Shown here one piece after another: positions 1 through 8,179 of a stretch of DNA of 64,000 nucleotides. The DNA lies in contig NZ_BCUF01000034.1 of NCBI RefSeq assembly GCF_001591145.1, positions 1 to 64,000 of the forward strand, written 5' to 3'. The translations under genes were made by a program, and so were the position numbers. Each line of letters opens with the position of its first letter. The stretch's first letter is position 1. The DNA is from Vibrio harveyi NBRC 15634 = ATCC 14126 = KCTC 12724. Its GTDB lineage: Bacteria; Pseudomonadota; Gammaproteobacteria; Enterobacterales; Vibrionaceae. The notes beneath the pieces are model-generated. The model had not been told where the DNA came from. It did no database searches and saw only the letters and a list, made by a program, of their open reading frames with translations.

Positions 1-2
1 TT

Positions 3-221
3 CGAGAGCAAGAAAAACAACGCAAGGTACTATGTAACCTGGATGCACTTGTAACCTGGATGCACTTGAGTATACAAATTTTGCTAATCAAGCATTATCT
101 GGATATCAAATCACTTTACTTTGAAGTGAATCGAAATAATTCTCTGAACTTGATGAAAGAATGTTCAAAGGTTAGACGTTCCGCTATTCTAGATATTGCC
201 AATAAAATTTGCTGCTGGTGA
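3..221 (+). other. Possible 3' end of an unknown gene, disrupted by a tandem duplication
   Basis: A reading frame is open from the window edge (frame of base 3) to a TGA at 219-221. It holds a perfect 17-bp tandem duplication at 34-50 and 51-67. If one copy is removed, the frame shifts and would end earlier, after a peptide ending ...NQALSGYQITLL. The duplication may therefore have changed the C-terminus of a gene that enters from the left. I do not recognise a family, and the upstream part is not visible, so this could equally be noncoding. Confidence 0.25.
34..67. repeat. 17-bp perfect tandem duplication
   Basis: The unit gtaacctggatgcactt occurs twice back to back (34-50 and 51-67) with no mismatch. 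Since 17 is not a multiple of 3, it would shift any frame running through it. Confidence 0.9.
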
Positions 222-226
222 ACAAT

Positions 227-442
227 ATGAATAATTACAACAAAACAAAAGACACTGATGATCTTCAGTGTCCCCTATGCCAATGCGATGAATATATGAT
301 TTCATCAGATGGCGAAAAATTCACATGTGCTTCTTGTGGATTCCATACAAAAAACTTTTCATCTATCCAATGCTTGCATCAAACCCCGTTGTTACAAACT
401 AAATTCAAACACATCCATAGTTTAAGCAATGTTTGTCACTAA
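227..442 (+). CDS. Small zinc-ribbon-like protein
   Basis: This 71-residue product carries two CxxC pairs, CPLC near residue 16 and CASC near residue 35, spaced as in a zinc ribbon. It probably binds zinc, but its role is unknown. The open frame begins earlier, at a TTG (209). I prefer the ATG at 227, which follows a weak GGTGAA. The stop overlaps that of the convergent HAD gene. No longer relative is recognised, and it could be a chance frame, but the regular cysteine spacing argues for a real gene. Confidence 0.5.
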   Translation: MNNYNKTKDTDDLQCPLCQCDEYMISSDGEKFTCASCGFHTKNFSSIQCLHQTPLLQTKFKHIHSLSNVCH

Positions 443-1107
443 ACTGAGCAGCCTAAGAGCTGCTCTTTTAGTTCATCAAGGTGTGAAATTTGAATAACGC
501 GCTCATCGTTTACTAGATTAATCGGTGCGCCGTTATAAAGCTGAATGGTTCTTACGCCTGCATTTAAACCAGCTTCCACTCCTTTAGGCGTATCGTCAAT
601 GTACAAGCAATCACTAGGGAGAAAGCCCATATTCATTGCGCTGTACATAATGAGATCCGGTTCCGGCTTCCAACTGTTCGCATCAAATGCAGAAAATACT
701 TTGCCTTTAAATGCGTCCAATAGCCCTGTCAGCTCTAGTGAATACTCAATCTTGTCTTTAGGACCATTAGAAGCAACACAATATTCAATGTTGTGTGAAT
801 CTAAGAACTGAATGAGTCGTTTTGCCCCGTCCATTGGTTGCAAGTGACGCACAAATAGCTTTTGTAACTCTTCTCTATATTGCGGTTCAAGAACATCAAT
901 AGAGGCATTTACGCTCATCAACTCTTTCGCATCACGGAGAATGTCTGCCAACTTACCGCCTTTAAAATGCTCGACACACTCATCGAAGGTCATTTCAGCG
1001 CCATACTGGCTAAACACGTTCACCAATGCTTGGCAGCACAAACGTTCACTGTCTACCAAGGTCCCATCACAATCGAATATGACGCATTTAATATTGTTAA
1101 TAGCCAT
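439..1107 (-). CDS. HAD-family sugar-phosphate phosphatase, YieH-like
   Basis: This is a HAD-superfamily phosphatase of the beta-phosphoglucomutase-like subgroup, about 222 residues. The nucleophile motif FDCDGTLVDSE lies at the N-terminus, SNGP is the second motif, and WKPEPD followed by YIDDTPKGVEAG give the third and fourth motifs. Overall resemblance is to E. coli YieH, described as a 6-phosphogluconate phosphatase, so a cytosolic phosphatase acting on small phosphorylated metabolites is likely. The frame extends upstream to 1125, but MAINN at 1107 fits the family length. It is convergent with the zinc-ribbon gene. Substrate is inferred. Confidence 0.8.
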   Translation of the reverse strand: MAINNIKCVIFDCDGTLVDSERLCCQALVNVFSQYGAEMTFDECVEHFKGGKLADILRDAKELMSVNASIDVLEPQYREELQKLFVRHLQPMDGAKRLIQFLDSHNIEYCVASNGPKDKIEYSLELTGLLDAFKGKVFSAFDANSWKPEPDLIMYSAMNMGFLPSDCLYIDDTPKGVEAGLNAGVRTIQLYNGAPINLVNDERVIQISHLDELKEQLLGCSV

Positions 1108-1347
1108 ACGCCAGTCCCCCGCCAACGAATATTACACACTCTGCTGTTCAATTAAGTTTGAACTTATTGACTTATTTATTTGTACTAAATATGTATACCC
1201 ATGATAGGTAAGTTTAGAAATGTTTAAACGACAGACTTGGCATTTCGTAGAAATGAGAAAGAGCAATTAACATTTTTTTAAGCAAGATCACCGAATGAAG
1301 CGCCAAAATTAAGAAAGATGAAACTTCATTTAGCGTGGTAATTAGCA

Positions 1348-3102
1348 TTAAACTTCGTTATCTGGGTACAAATAACGCACTTCTATAAAATCATCCAAAT
1401 TATTTAACAGAAGCTGAGTCAAGACAGGGTCGAAGTGTTTGCCCTTTTCTTGCCTGAACAGCTCGACGACCTCTTCAGTTGTCCATGCGCGTTTGTAACA
1501 TCGCTCGGTAAATAGAGCGTCAAAGACATCTGCAATCGCAACAATGCGCGCAAACAAGTGGATATCTTCACCTTTTAAGCCATTTGGATACCCAGTTCCA
1601 TCCCAACGCTCGTGATGTTCGTGTGCGACGATGGCTGCAAGTTTGGTGATTTCACCTTTACGATTATTGAGTAACTCAAAGCCTTTCGTAGTGTGACGCT
1701 TCATGATCTCCCATTCATCTGCATCCAACTTACCTTTTTTATCTAGGATGGATTCAGGTACAGAGATTTTCCCCACATCATGCATTGGACTTATGACTTC
1801 AATCATTTCCACTTCGCGATGGCTAAGACCATAAAATTCCGCCAGAGTGGCAGATAGTCTCGCGACGCGCTTTACGTGCTGCCCAGTTTCCCCAGATCGG
1901 CATTCAATCGCCTCGCCCAATATGTGAATCATTTCCTTTTGAACACTCAACGTTCGCTTTTGTAGCGTTACGATCTTTCGATTCTTTTGGTCAATGACTT
2001 TACGTTGGCGCATGGTCATAAACTGACTGACGATGACCAGAAACAACAGAATAATCAGCGCACAAGCAAACAAGAGCAATTTGATGTTTACTTGAATCGC
2101 CGGTGGTGGCGCATTAATGATGTGTGCGCTTTCAGGAATATCGTAACGGCTGATTCCGTATTTTTGGATAGCAGTAAAATCGAGAACGGCCTCGGATATC
2201 AGCTCATCATCCACTTTGATCATGGACAACCCCAATTTCCCAGCCATCAACTCAGCAGCCTCGTAGCCGTATTGTTCAGAGCGGTTGACAAAACCACCTA
2301 AAATGCCCGGTTCTTCGAGGTACATTTCCCACAGAACAAACACAGGAGCGGCGCTTTTTGCACCAATAACATGCGCCACTTGTTGATAAGAGTGGTAATG
2401 CCCTTGCTCTGCCTCTGTATTAAAATGAGTGAGTAGAACCGCATCATTTGGGCTTATGTTCTCTAGTTGCTTTGATGCGTCATCAAGGGTTTCATCACGT
2501 AGCTCGATTAGGTTGATCTGAGGAAACTTTTTCATTTCCGCAACGACACGCTCATGAATAAGCTCAGACGTCATGCTACGATCAGCTAAGTAATAAAGGT
2601 TCTTGATTTGAGGACGTAGCTGGTTGATAAGCAGAATATTTTCGGCAACTCGGTCTTGTTCATAAAGCACGCTACCAGAAGAACTCAACGCATCAAGCGT
2701 GGCGTCCGCGTCATTTATTCCAACCGCTACGAGAGGGGTAAAACGTTCATCATTCGCAAGGTATCGCTTTGCAAACTGCAATGCGGCATCGTCAGAAATG
2801 ATGACACCATCAAATTCATAGTCTTTGTATTTTAACTTAAGGTAATTGGCCATCCGTCTAAAATAGCCATCGGTATGCACTCGCTTTGCATCCAGATATT
2901 CAATCGACAGCTTTACTTCGCTGTTCGTTTGTTTGAAGCCCTCTTCTATGCCTTTTTGAATATCACTGGTCCATTGATATGAAGGCTCATAGGAGTGTAA
3001 CACCAGTACTCGTTCGATTTCCCAATCAGTATTGTCAGCATTGACTGCGGCCGTCCCTAGGCACAACAAAAGACCCAATAAACGCGTCAAACGCTTAAAC
3101 AT
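1348..3102 (-). CDS. Membrane HD-GYP phosphodiesterase with periplasmic ABC-type sensor domain
   Basis: A 584-residue signalling protein. The N-terminus has a signal peptide, then a periplasmic region beginning VLVLHSYEPSYQWT, typical of the ABC substrate-binding-like sensor (PF04392 type). One membrane helix lies near residues 337-360, followed by a short coiled linker and a C-terminal HD-GYP domain. The metal-binding HDVGK (about residue 439) and the signature HHERWDGTGYP (about 493) are intact, so c-di-GMP hydrolysis is expected. The ligand of the sensor is unknown. The gene stands alone, with no transporter permease beside it, which fits a sensor rather than a transport role. It should lower c-di-GMP and affect motility or biofilm. 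Confidence 0.88.
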   Translation of the reverse strand: MFKRLTRLLGLLLCLGTAAVNADNTDWEIERVLVLHSYEPSYQWTSDIQKGIEEGFKQTNSEVKLSIEYLDAKRVHTDGYFRRMANYLKLKYKDYEFDGVIISDDAALQFAKRYLANDERFTPLVAVGINDADATLDALSSSGSVLYEQDRVAENILLINQLRPQIKNLYYLADRSMTSELIHERVVAEMKKFPQINLIELRDETLDDASKQLENISPNDAVLLTHFNTEAEQGHYHSYQQVAHVIGAKSAAPVFVLWEMYLEEPGILGGFVNRSEQYGYEAAELMAGKLGLSMIKVDDELISEAVLDFTAIQKYGISRYDIPESAHIINAPPPAIQVNIKLLLFACALIILLFLVIVSQFMTMRQRKVIDQKNRKIVTLQKRTLSVQKEMIHILGEAIECRSGETGQHVKRVARLSATLAEFYGLSHREVEMIEVISPMHDVGKISVPESILDKKGKLDADEWEIMKRHTTKGFELLNNRKGEITKLAAIVAHEHHERWDGTGYPNGLKGEDIHLFARIVAIADVFDALFTERCYKRAWTTEEVVELFRQEKGKHFDPVLTQLLLNNLDDFIEVRYLYPDNEV

Positions 3103-3174
3103 GTTTTACCCAGCCGAGAAAAAGAAGATTTTGCACATTCTAAACATCGATTCCCTTTAGGGAACCGATATCGA

Positions 3175-3684
3175 TCAATTTTCAATGACTATTGTTTCAC
3201 TCAACTTTTGATCGTGGTTCAGCTTTTTTCCTAAATCACAGACAAACTGGCGTTTATCTAAATTTTGAGAAACCACTAAATCAGAAATAAGGGTGTTGCC
3301 TTCATATTGACTTACAATCGCGGCACCAACCGGCTCCCCTTCTTTAAATCCGACATACAACTCAAATTCTGGTGTAAGGATGATTTGGGTAAGGAACTCA
3401 ACAATCATTTCTTGTTCGTGCTTGTCTGCCCAACGCTGCGATTGAAGAATTGAAAACATCACGGTAAGTCGATGAAAATCAACTAAGAATATGTCTTCTA
3501 CCGATAAGTTTGACTCATTGTCTAAGAGCAACGTATTACTACTCACCTCGTAGGTTTGCTGCTCAAGCATACGATTGTAAATTTCACGACCTTCCAAACT
3601 TTCTTTAGTAGGGAATTCAACTTCTACTAAATCATGCAGCCACTCGTTTTTTCTTTTAATGCTTTCTAACTGTTGTTCGTTCAT
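3175..3684 (-). CDS. GNAT-like hypothetical protein
   Basis: A 169-residue cytosolic protein with no signal peptide or membrane helix. The C-terminal half reads like the GNAT acetyltransferase core: a strand ELYVGFKEGEPVGAAIVSQYEG followed by LISDLVVSQ, as in the beta4-beta5 pair around the acetyl-CoA site. The usual Q/RxxGxG/A loop is not clear, so activity is uncertain. It lies 72 bp downstream of the HD-GYP start on the same strand and may precede it in one transcript. Function is unknown. Confidence 0.6.
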   Translation of the reverse strand: MNEQQLESIKRKNEWLHDLVEVEFPTKESLEGREIYNRMLEQQTYEVSSNTLLLDNESNLSVEDIFLVDFHRLTVMFSILQSQRWADKHEQEMIVEFLTQIILTPEFELYVGFKEGEPVGAAIVSQYEGNTLISDLVVSQNLDKRQFVCDLGKKLNHDQKLSETIVIEN

Positions 3685-3897
3685 TTTCTTACCTTAAGCG
3701 CTGCTAGTTCAATTTTGGACAGCGTAAAAAAGACAGGACTTTGATTAGAAATGTAGTGCTCACCTGCTCTGGAGCGGTACATTAGCATGAAGCCTCTTAC
3801 AAACCTAGCTAAACTCCTGAGGTAACGCCAAATTTTGTTTTAATCGTGTGCGTCTGATAAATTGAATCAATAAATTAGCCTATTTAAGGGATGAAAA

Positions 3898-4371
3898 ATG
3901 AAAAAAAGCTTGCTTGCTCTAGGTTTGGTAACGGTCTTGGCTGGGTGTAGTGATAATGAAGTGGGCGACGTCTCACTAGGCATGTTCACAATGAAAGACA
4001 TTAAAATTGGTCACCTACAAGATGAAGTCGTAACTGGCGTAACTTGTCATATTGCTTCTATTGAAGCGAACCTAAGTTTGTCTGATCCGAGTGACAGCTC
4101 AATCTCTTGTCGTCAAACCGGTGATATCACACCAGAAATGATTGCAAAAATAGACAAGAGCAAGTCAGGGGAAGTGGTATTCAAAAAATCGAAAAGTATC
4201 TTCTTTAAAACGATGAAAGTGCGTCGAATCTACGATCCAGAGAATCAAACGTTACTTTACTTGTCATACACCACGAAAGAGACCGAAGGCAGCTTCAAAC
4301 ATAGCTTGTCAACGGTGCCATTATGGGGCACGAAAGCTTACGTCGAACCGACTGTAACTCCTACAAATTAA
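3898..4371 (+). CDS. creA: CreA family lipoprotein
   Basis: A 157-residue product with a lipoprotein signal ending LAGC (Cys16), so it should be lipidated, although E. coli CreA is a plain exported protein. The mature part follows the CreA pattern: VVTGVTCHIAS, SISCRQTGDI, SIFFKTMKVRRIYDPENQTLLYLSYTTK and GSFKHSLSTVPL. Two cysteines at the conserved CreA positions could form a disulfide. The molecular role of CreA is not established. The gene is single and followed by a hairpin terminator. Confidence 0.85.
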   Translation: MKKSLLALGLVTVLAGCSDNEVGDVSLGMFTMKDIKIGHLQDEVVTGVTCHIASIEANLSLSDPSDSSISCRQTGDITPEMIAKIDKSKSGEVVFKKSKSIFFKTMKVRRIYDPENQTLLYLSYTTKETEGSFKHSLSTVPLWGTKAYVEPTVTPTN

Positions 4372-4396
4372 CCCCAAATCGCTGCTAAAAACACCA

Positions 4397-4430
4397 GCCC
4401 GCTGCATTTTTCAGCGGGCGAATTTCTTTG
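4397..4430 (+). terminator. Rho-independent terminator after creA
   Basis: An 8-bp perfect stem, GCCCGCTG/CAGCGGGC, with a 7-nt loop, followed by a T-rich stretch. Confidence 0.7.
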
Positions 4431-4501
4431 TAATAAAACACAACGATTTTCAAAATTTTGTGATACAATCCCGCCTCTTTTTTTCTCACTCAAGAACAAG
4501 C

Positions 4502-5806
4502 ATGAAGTTTCCTGGACAGCGTAAATCTAAACACTACTTCCCAACTCACGCTCGAGATCCATTAGTCAACCAAATTCGACAGGCGCCTAAGCTGTACCGC
4601 CCTACGATTGTCGGCGTTGGTCAAACCATCGTAGATATCGAAGCGCGCGTAGACGATGCGTTTTTAGAAAAATACAACCTTAGCAAAGGTCATTCTCTCG
4701 TTCTTGAAGAGAGCAAAGCAGACGCACTATATGAAGAGTTAGTAGAGCAAGGTCTGATTACTCATCAATACCCAGGCGACACTATCGGTAACACTCTGCA
4801 CAACTACTCTGTATTGGCAGACAGCAAATCTGTACTACTTGGTGTTATGTCTAAGAACATTCAAGTCGGTTCTTTCGCATACCGTTACCTGTGCCGCACC
4901 TCTTCACGCATGAACCTTAACCACCTGCAAACTGTAGACGGTCCTATTGGTCGCTGCTACACCCTAATTTCTCAAGATGGTGAACGTACTTTCGCAATTA
5001 ACGAAGGTCACATGAACCAACTAGCTCCTGACAGCATTCCTGAAGAGGTGTTTGAAAAAGCCTCTGCTCTTGTCGTTTCATCTTACCTAATGCGCGGTAA
5101 AGAAGATGACCCAATGCCAAAAGCCGTTCAAAAAGCGATCGACTTTGCTAAGAAGCACGACGTCCCTGTTGTACTAACGCTGGGTACAAAATACGTGATC
5201 GAAGGCAACGCTGAGTGGTGGCAAGAGTACATTCGAGACAACGTATCTGTTGTTGCAATGAACGAGGAAGAAGGCGCTGCGCTTACTGGAGAAACTGATC
5301 CACTTGCTGCCGCAGACAAAGCACTCGAGTGGGTAGACCTTGTTTTGTGTACTGCTGGTCCTGATGGTCTATACATGGCTGGTTACACCGAAGAACAAGT
5401 GAAACGCGAAACAACGCACGATATCCTTGAAGGCTCAATTGATGAGTTCAACAAGTTCGAATTTAGCCGTGCTATGCGCAAAGAAGACTGTAAACAGCCG
5501 ATGAAAGTGTACTCTCATATCGGTCCTTACCTAGGTGGACCACTTGAGATTAAGAATACCAACGGTGCTGGTGATGCAGCGCTATCTGCTCTTCTGCACG
5601 ACATGGCTGCCAACTCTTTCCACCAGAAAGAAGTTCCTAACTCAGAAAAACACGAAGTACGTTGTCTGACTTACTCTTCGCTATCTCAAATTTGTAAGTA
5701 CGCTAACCGTGTAAGTTACGAAGTGCTAACCCAACACTCTCCTCGCCTATCCCGTGCTCTACCAGAGCGTGAAGATAGCCTAGAAGAAACCTACTGGGAT
5801 CGCTAA
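4502..5806 (+). CDS. gsk: Inosine-guanosine kinase
   Basis: This is a PfkB/ribokinase-family nucleoside kinase of 434 residues that phosphorylates guanosine and inosine with ATP in purine salvage. It matches E. coli Gsk almost end to end, from MKFPGQRKSKHYF to the C-terminal LPEREDSLEETYWDR. The PfkB signature with the catalytic Asp appears as NTNGAGDAA near residue 355, and GGTIGNT-like residues are present as GDTIGNTLHNYS. The frame is open from 4460, but the ATG at 4502 gives the exact family N-terminus. The gene is monocistronic and followed by a strong hairpin terminator. Confidence 0.97.
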   Translation: MKFPGQRKSKHYFPTHARDPLVNQIRQAPKLYRPTIVGVGQTIVDIEARVDDAFLEKYNLSKGHSLVLEESKADALYEELVEQGLITHQYPGDTIGNTLHNYSVLADSKSVLLGVMSKNIQVGSFAYRYLCRTSSRMNLNHLQTVDGPIGRCYTLISQDGERTFAINEGHMNQLAPDSIPEEVFEKASALVVSSYLMRGKEDDPMPKAVQKAIDFAKKHDVPVVLTLGTKYVIEGNAEWWQEYIRDNVSVVAMNEEEGAALTGETDPLAAADKALEWVDLVLCTAGPDGLYMAGYTEEQVKRETTHDILEGSIDEFNKFEFSRAMRKEDCKQPMKVYSHIGPYLGGPLEIKNTNGAGDAALSALLHDMAANSFHQKEVPNSEKHEVRCLTYSSLSQICKYANRVSYEVLTQHSPRLSRALPEREDSLEETYWDR

Positions 5807-5836
5807 GAACCAAGCACTTAGAGCGAAAAATATGCG

Positions 5837-5866
5837 AAGGTCACCGTTTGGTGACCTTTTTGTTTT
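5837..5866 (+). terminator. Rho-independent terminator after gsk
   Basis: Stem AAGGTCACC/GGTGACCTT with a GTTT loop and a following T-run. Confidence 0.85.
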
Positions 5867-5959
5867 GATCTAGCGCAGTATTTAGTGTTTTTTGTTATTA
5901 TGTAGCACGCTAAGGCGCACGAACTGCTTTACACCTCTTATTTTACCAGTATTATTCTC

Positions 5960-5975
5960 GCGCAAACGTTTGCGC
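5960..5975. promoter_or_regulatory. PurR operator upstream of fhs
   Basis: GCGCAAACGTTTGCGC is a perfect 16-bp palindrome that fits the PurR consensus ACGCAAACGTTTTCGT. It lies 68 bp upstream of the fhs ATG. A one-carbon gene under purine repression is consistent with known PurR regulons. Confidence 0.85.
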
Positions 5976-6043
5976 AACAGCAATACAGTCTTTCGATTGC
6001 TTGATGCTGAACGCCACGTGTTAGCCATTTTTTTGGAGTATCC

Positions 6044-7792
6044 ATGCAGTCTGATATTGAAATTTGCCGAAACACACCGTTGTCTTCTATCGCTACTGTC
6101 GCAGCAAATGCAGGGCTTTTGCCGCACGAATTTGATACACACGGAAAACACAAAGCTAAAGTTCATCCCCAATGTCTTGAGCGCCTCAATACAAATCAAG
6201 ACGGAAAGTTAGTGTTGGTCACTGCGATTACCCCTACTCCTTTGGGTGAAGGTAAGACCGTTACAACAATCGGCTTATCTCAAGGGCTATCTAAAATCAA
6301 TCAATCGGTCATGGCATGTATTCGTCAACCGTCAATGGGTCCAGTATTTGGCGTTAAAGGTGGGGCTGCTGGCGGCGGTTACTCTCAAGTTGCACCAATG
6401 GAGGAACTAAACCTGCACCTCACTGGTGATATCCACGCGGTTACCGCAGCGCATAACCTTGCGTCCGCCGCGCTTGACGCTCGTCTCTATCACGAGCAAC
6501 GAGAAGGCTACGCGGCGTTCGAGGCACGAACTGGACTAAAAGCACTTAAAATCGATGTTGACCGAATCACGTGGAAACGTGTAATGGACCACAACGATCG
6601 TGCACTACGCATGGTGAAGATTGGTCTGAATGAAGAAGGCAAGACCATTAACGGTTTTGAACGTAGTGAAGGTTTTGATATCTCCGCAGCCTCTGAGCTT
6701 ATGGCTATCCTTGCCCTAGCAAAAGATCTTAAAGACTTACGTCAGCGTATTGGGCGTATTGTCGTGGCATACGATATCGAGGGACAACCGGTTACCACAG
6801 AAGACTTGCAAGTCGCAGGTGCAATGGCTGTCACACTCAAAGAGACAATAGCTCCAACATTAATGCAGACTCTAGAAGGTGTGCCAACCCTTATTCATGC
6901 AGGTCCATTTGCTAATATCGCTCACGGTAATTCCTCTATCATTGCAGACGAAATTGCTCTTAAACTATCTAGTTACGTTGTCACTGAGGCAGGTTTTGGT
7001 TCAGACATGGGGTTCGAAAAAGCTTGTAATATAAAAGCGGCGGCGGCTGGTCGAGCTCCTGATTGTGTTGTGATTGTTGCGACATTACGCGGCCTAAAAG
7101 CAAACTCCGGTCACTACGATTTGCGTCCGGGCATGGCTATTCCGGATTCGATTTTCAACCCCGATCAATCGGCATTAGAAGCAGGGTTTGAAAACCTGAA
7201 ATGGCACATCAATAATGTTCATAAATACGGTATTCCTGCTGTCGTTGCGATCAACCAATTTCCGCAAGATTCTGTAGAAGAGCTGTCTGAATTAGAGTCT
7301 TTAATAGAACGCTTTAATCCTGAAGTAAAAGTTGCCATCAGCACCGCATTTGCAAAAGGCGGTGACGGTGCCGTTGAGCTTGCTAAGCATGTTGTTGAAG
7401 CATGCGAGAATCCATCGGAGTTCACCCCTCTTTACACGAAAGAGCAATCATTGAAAGAAAAGCTGATGGCGGTCTGTGAAGCTGGTTATGGTGCATCAAA
7501 TATCGAGATGAGCGATCTAGCAAAACAGCAGCTCAAGCACTTTGAAACGCTTGGCTTTGACGGCTTAGCTGTGTGCATTGCTAAAACGCCGTTGTCGCTC
7601 AGTACAGATTCAGCAATTAAAGGCGCACCTAGTGGCTTTAACGTTCCGATTCGCGAACTTCGCTTGTGTGCCGGAGCAGGCTTTGTATACGCACTTTCAG
7701 GAAACGTCATGACCATGCCAGGGCTACCAGACAAACCTGCATTTATGAACTTAGATCTTGATGATCAAGGTAACATCATCGGTCTGTCATAA
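6044..7792 (+). CDS. fhs: Formate-tetrahydrofolate ligase
   Basis: ATP-dependent ligase that makes 10-formyl-THF from formate and THF, feeding purine synthesis and one-carbon metabolism in the cytosol. At 582 residues it is close to the usual family length. The P-loop is ITPTPLGEGKTVTT near residue 62, followed by the family signature RQPSMGPVFGVKGGAAGGGYSQ and the conserved DIHAVTAAHNL. The C-terminal signature MPGLPDKPAF is present. A canonical PurR box lies in its promoter region. E. coli lacks fhs while many vibrios have it, so this is an ordinary accessory metabolic gene here. Confidence 0.97.
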   Translation: MQSDIEICRNTPLSSIATVAANAGLLPHEFDTHGKHKAKVHPQCLERLNTNQDGKLVLVTAITPTPLGEGKTVTTIGLSQGLSKINQSVMACIRQPSMGPVFGVKGGAAGGGYSQVAPMEELNLHLTGDIHAVTAAHNLASAALDARLYHEQREGYAAFEARTGLKALKIDVDRITWKRVMDHNDRALRMVKIGLNEEGKTINGFERSEGFDISAASELMAILALAKDLKDLRQRIGRIVVAYDIEGQPVTTEDLQVAGAMAVTLKETIAPTLMQTLEGVPTLIHAGPFANIAHGNSSIIADEIALKLSSYVVTEAGFGSDMGFEKACNIKAAAAGRAPDCVVIVATLRGLKANSGHYDLRPGMAIPDSIFNPDQSALEAGFENLKWHINNVHKYGIPAVVAINQFPQDSVEELSELESLIERFNPEVKVAISTAFAKGGDGAVELAKHVVEACENPSEFTPLYTKEQSLKEKLMAVCEAGYGASNIEMSDLAKQQLKHFETLGFDGLAVCIAKTPLSLSTDSAIKGAPSGFNVPIRELRLCAGAGFVYALSGNVMTMPGLPDKPAFMNLDLDDQGNIIGLS

Positions 7793-7818
7793 CCTCACTG
7801 CTGTTTTCTACAATGGAT

Positions 7819-7848
7819 AGGAGCCTTTGAGCTCCTGTTTTAATTTCT
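7819..7848 (+). terminator. Probable terminator after fhs
   Basis: A short 6-bp stem, AGGAGC/GCTCCT, with a CTTTGA loop, followed by GTTTTAATTT. The stem is weak but well placed, 27 bp after the stop. Confidence 0.5.
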
Positions 7849-8179
7849 GCTCGTCCCACATTACCTCATTGTTTTAACGCCGCTTTACATTGTAAATCGG
7901 GTTATAGACAACCTTTGGCCACTCCGACCTCACCAATTTAGTGCACGACATATTTCCCCACTCCCTAATGTAGTGCAAAGTTAACGCTTCATTTATCAAA
8001 ATATATTGATTTCATTGATAAAATTCTATGGCTCGAATCTTGTACTAGGGTATATAACAAAACGATTTCTAAAAACCAAAGGACACTCACTGTGCACATC
8101 GAATAGCAATCAGCAGTTGGCTAACTCCTCAAGCTTTAGAGCGCTTTCGAAGCACGTAAGATAAGGGAAAGGGAAGATT
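7849..8179. other. Intergenic region upstream of glgC
   Basis: About 330 bp without a convincing gene. The middle part (around 7980-8050) is AT-rich and probably holds the glgC promoter. No clear operator palindrome or riboswitch core was recognised. A purine-rich ribosome binding site (AAGGGAAAGGGAAG) lies just before the glgC ATG. Confidence 0.4.

Noticed and set aside
1987..2301. Open frame of 104 codons on the plus strand
   Set aside because: Lies wholly antisense to the intact HD-GYP gene, with no recognisable product.
5892..6212. Overlapping open frames on both strands before fhs
   Set aside because: They cover the PurR box, leader and the start of fhs and resemble no protein; fhs at 6044 accounts for the region.
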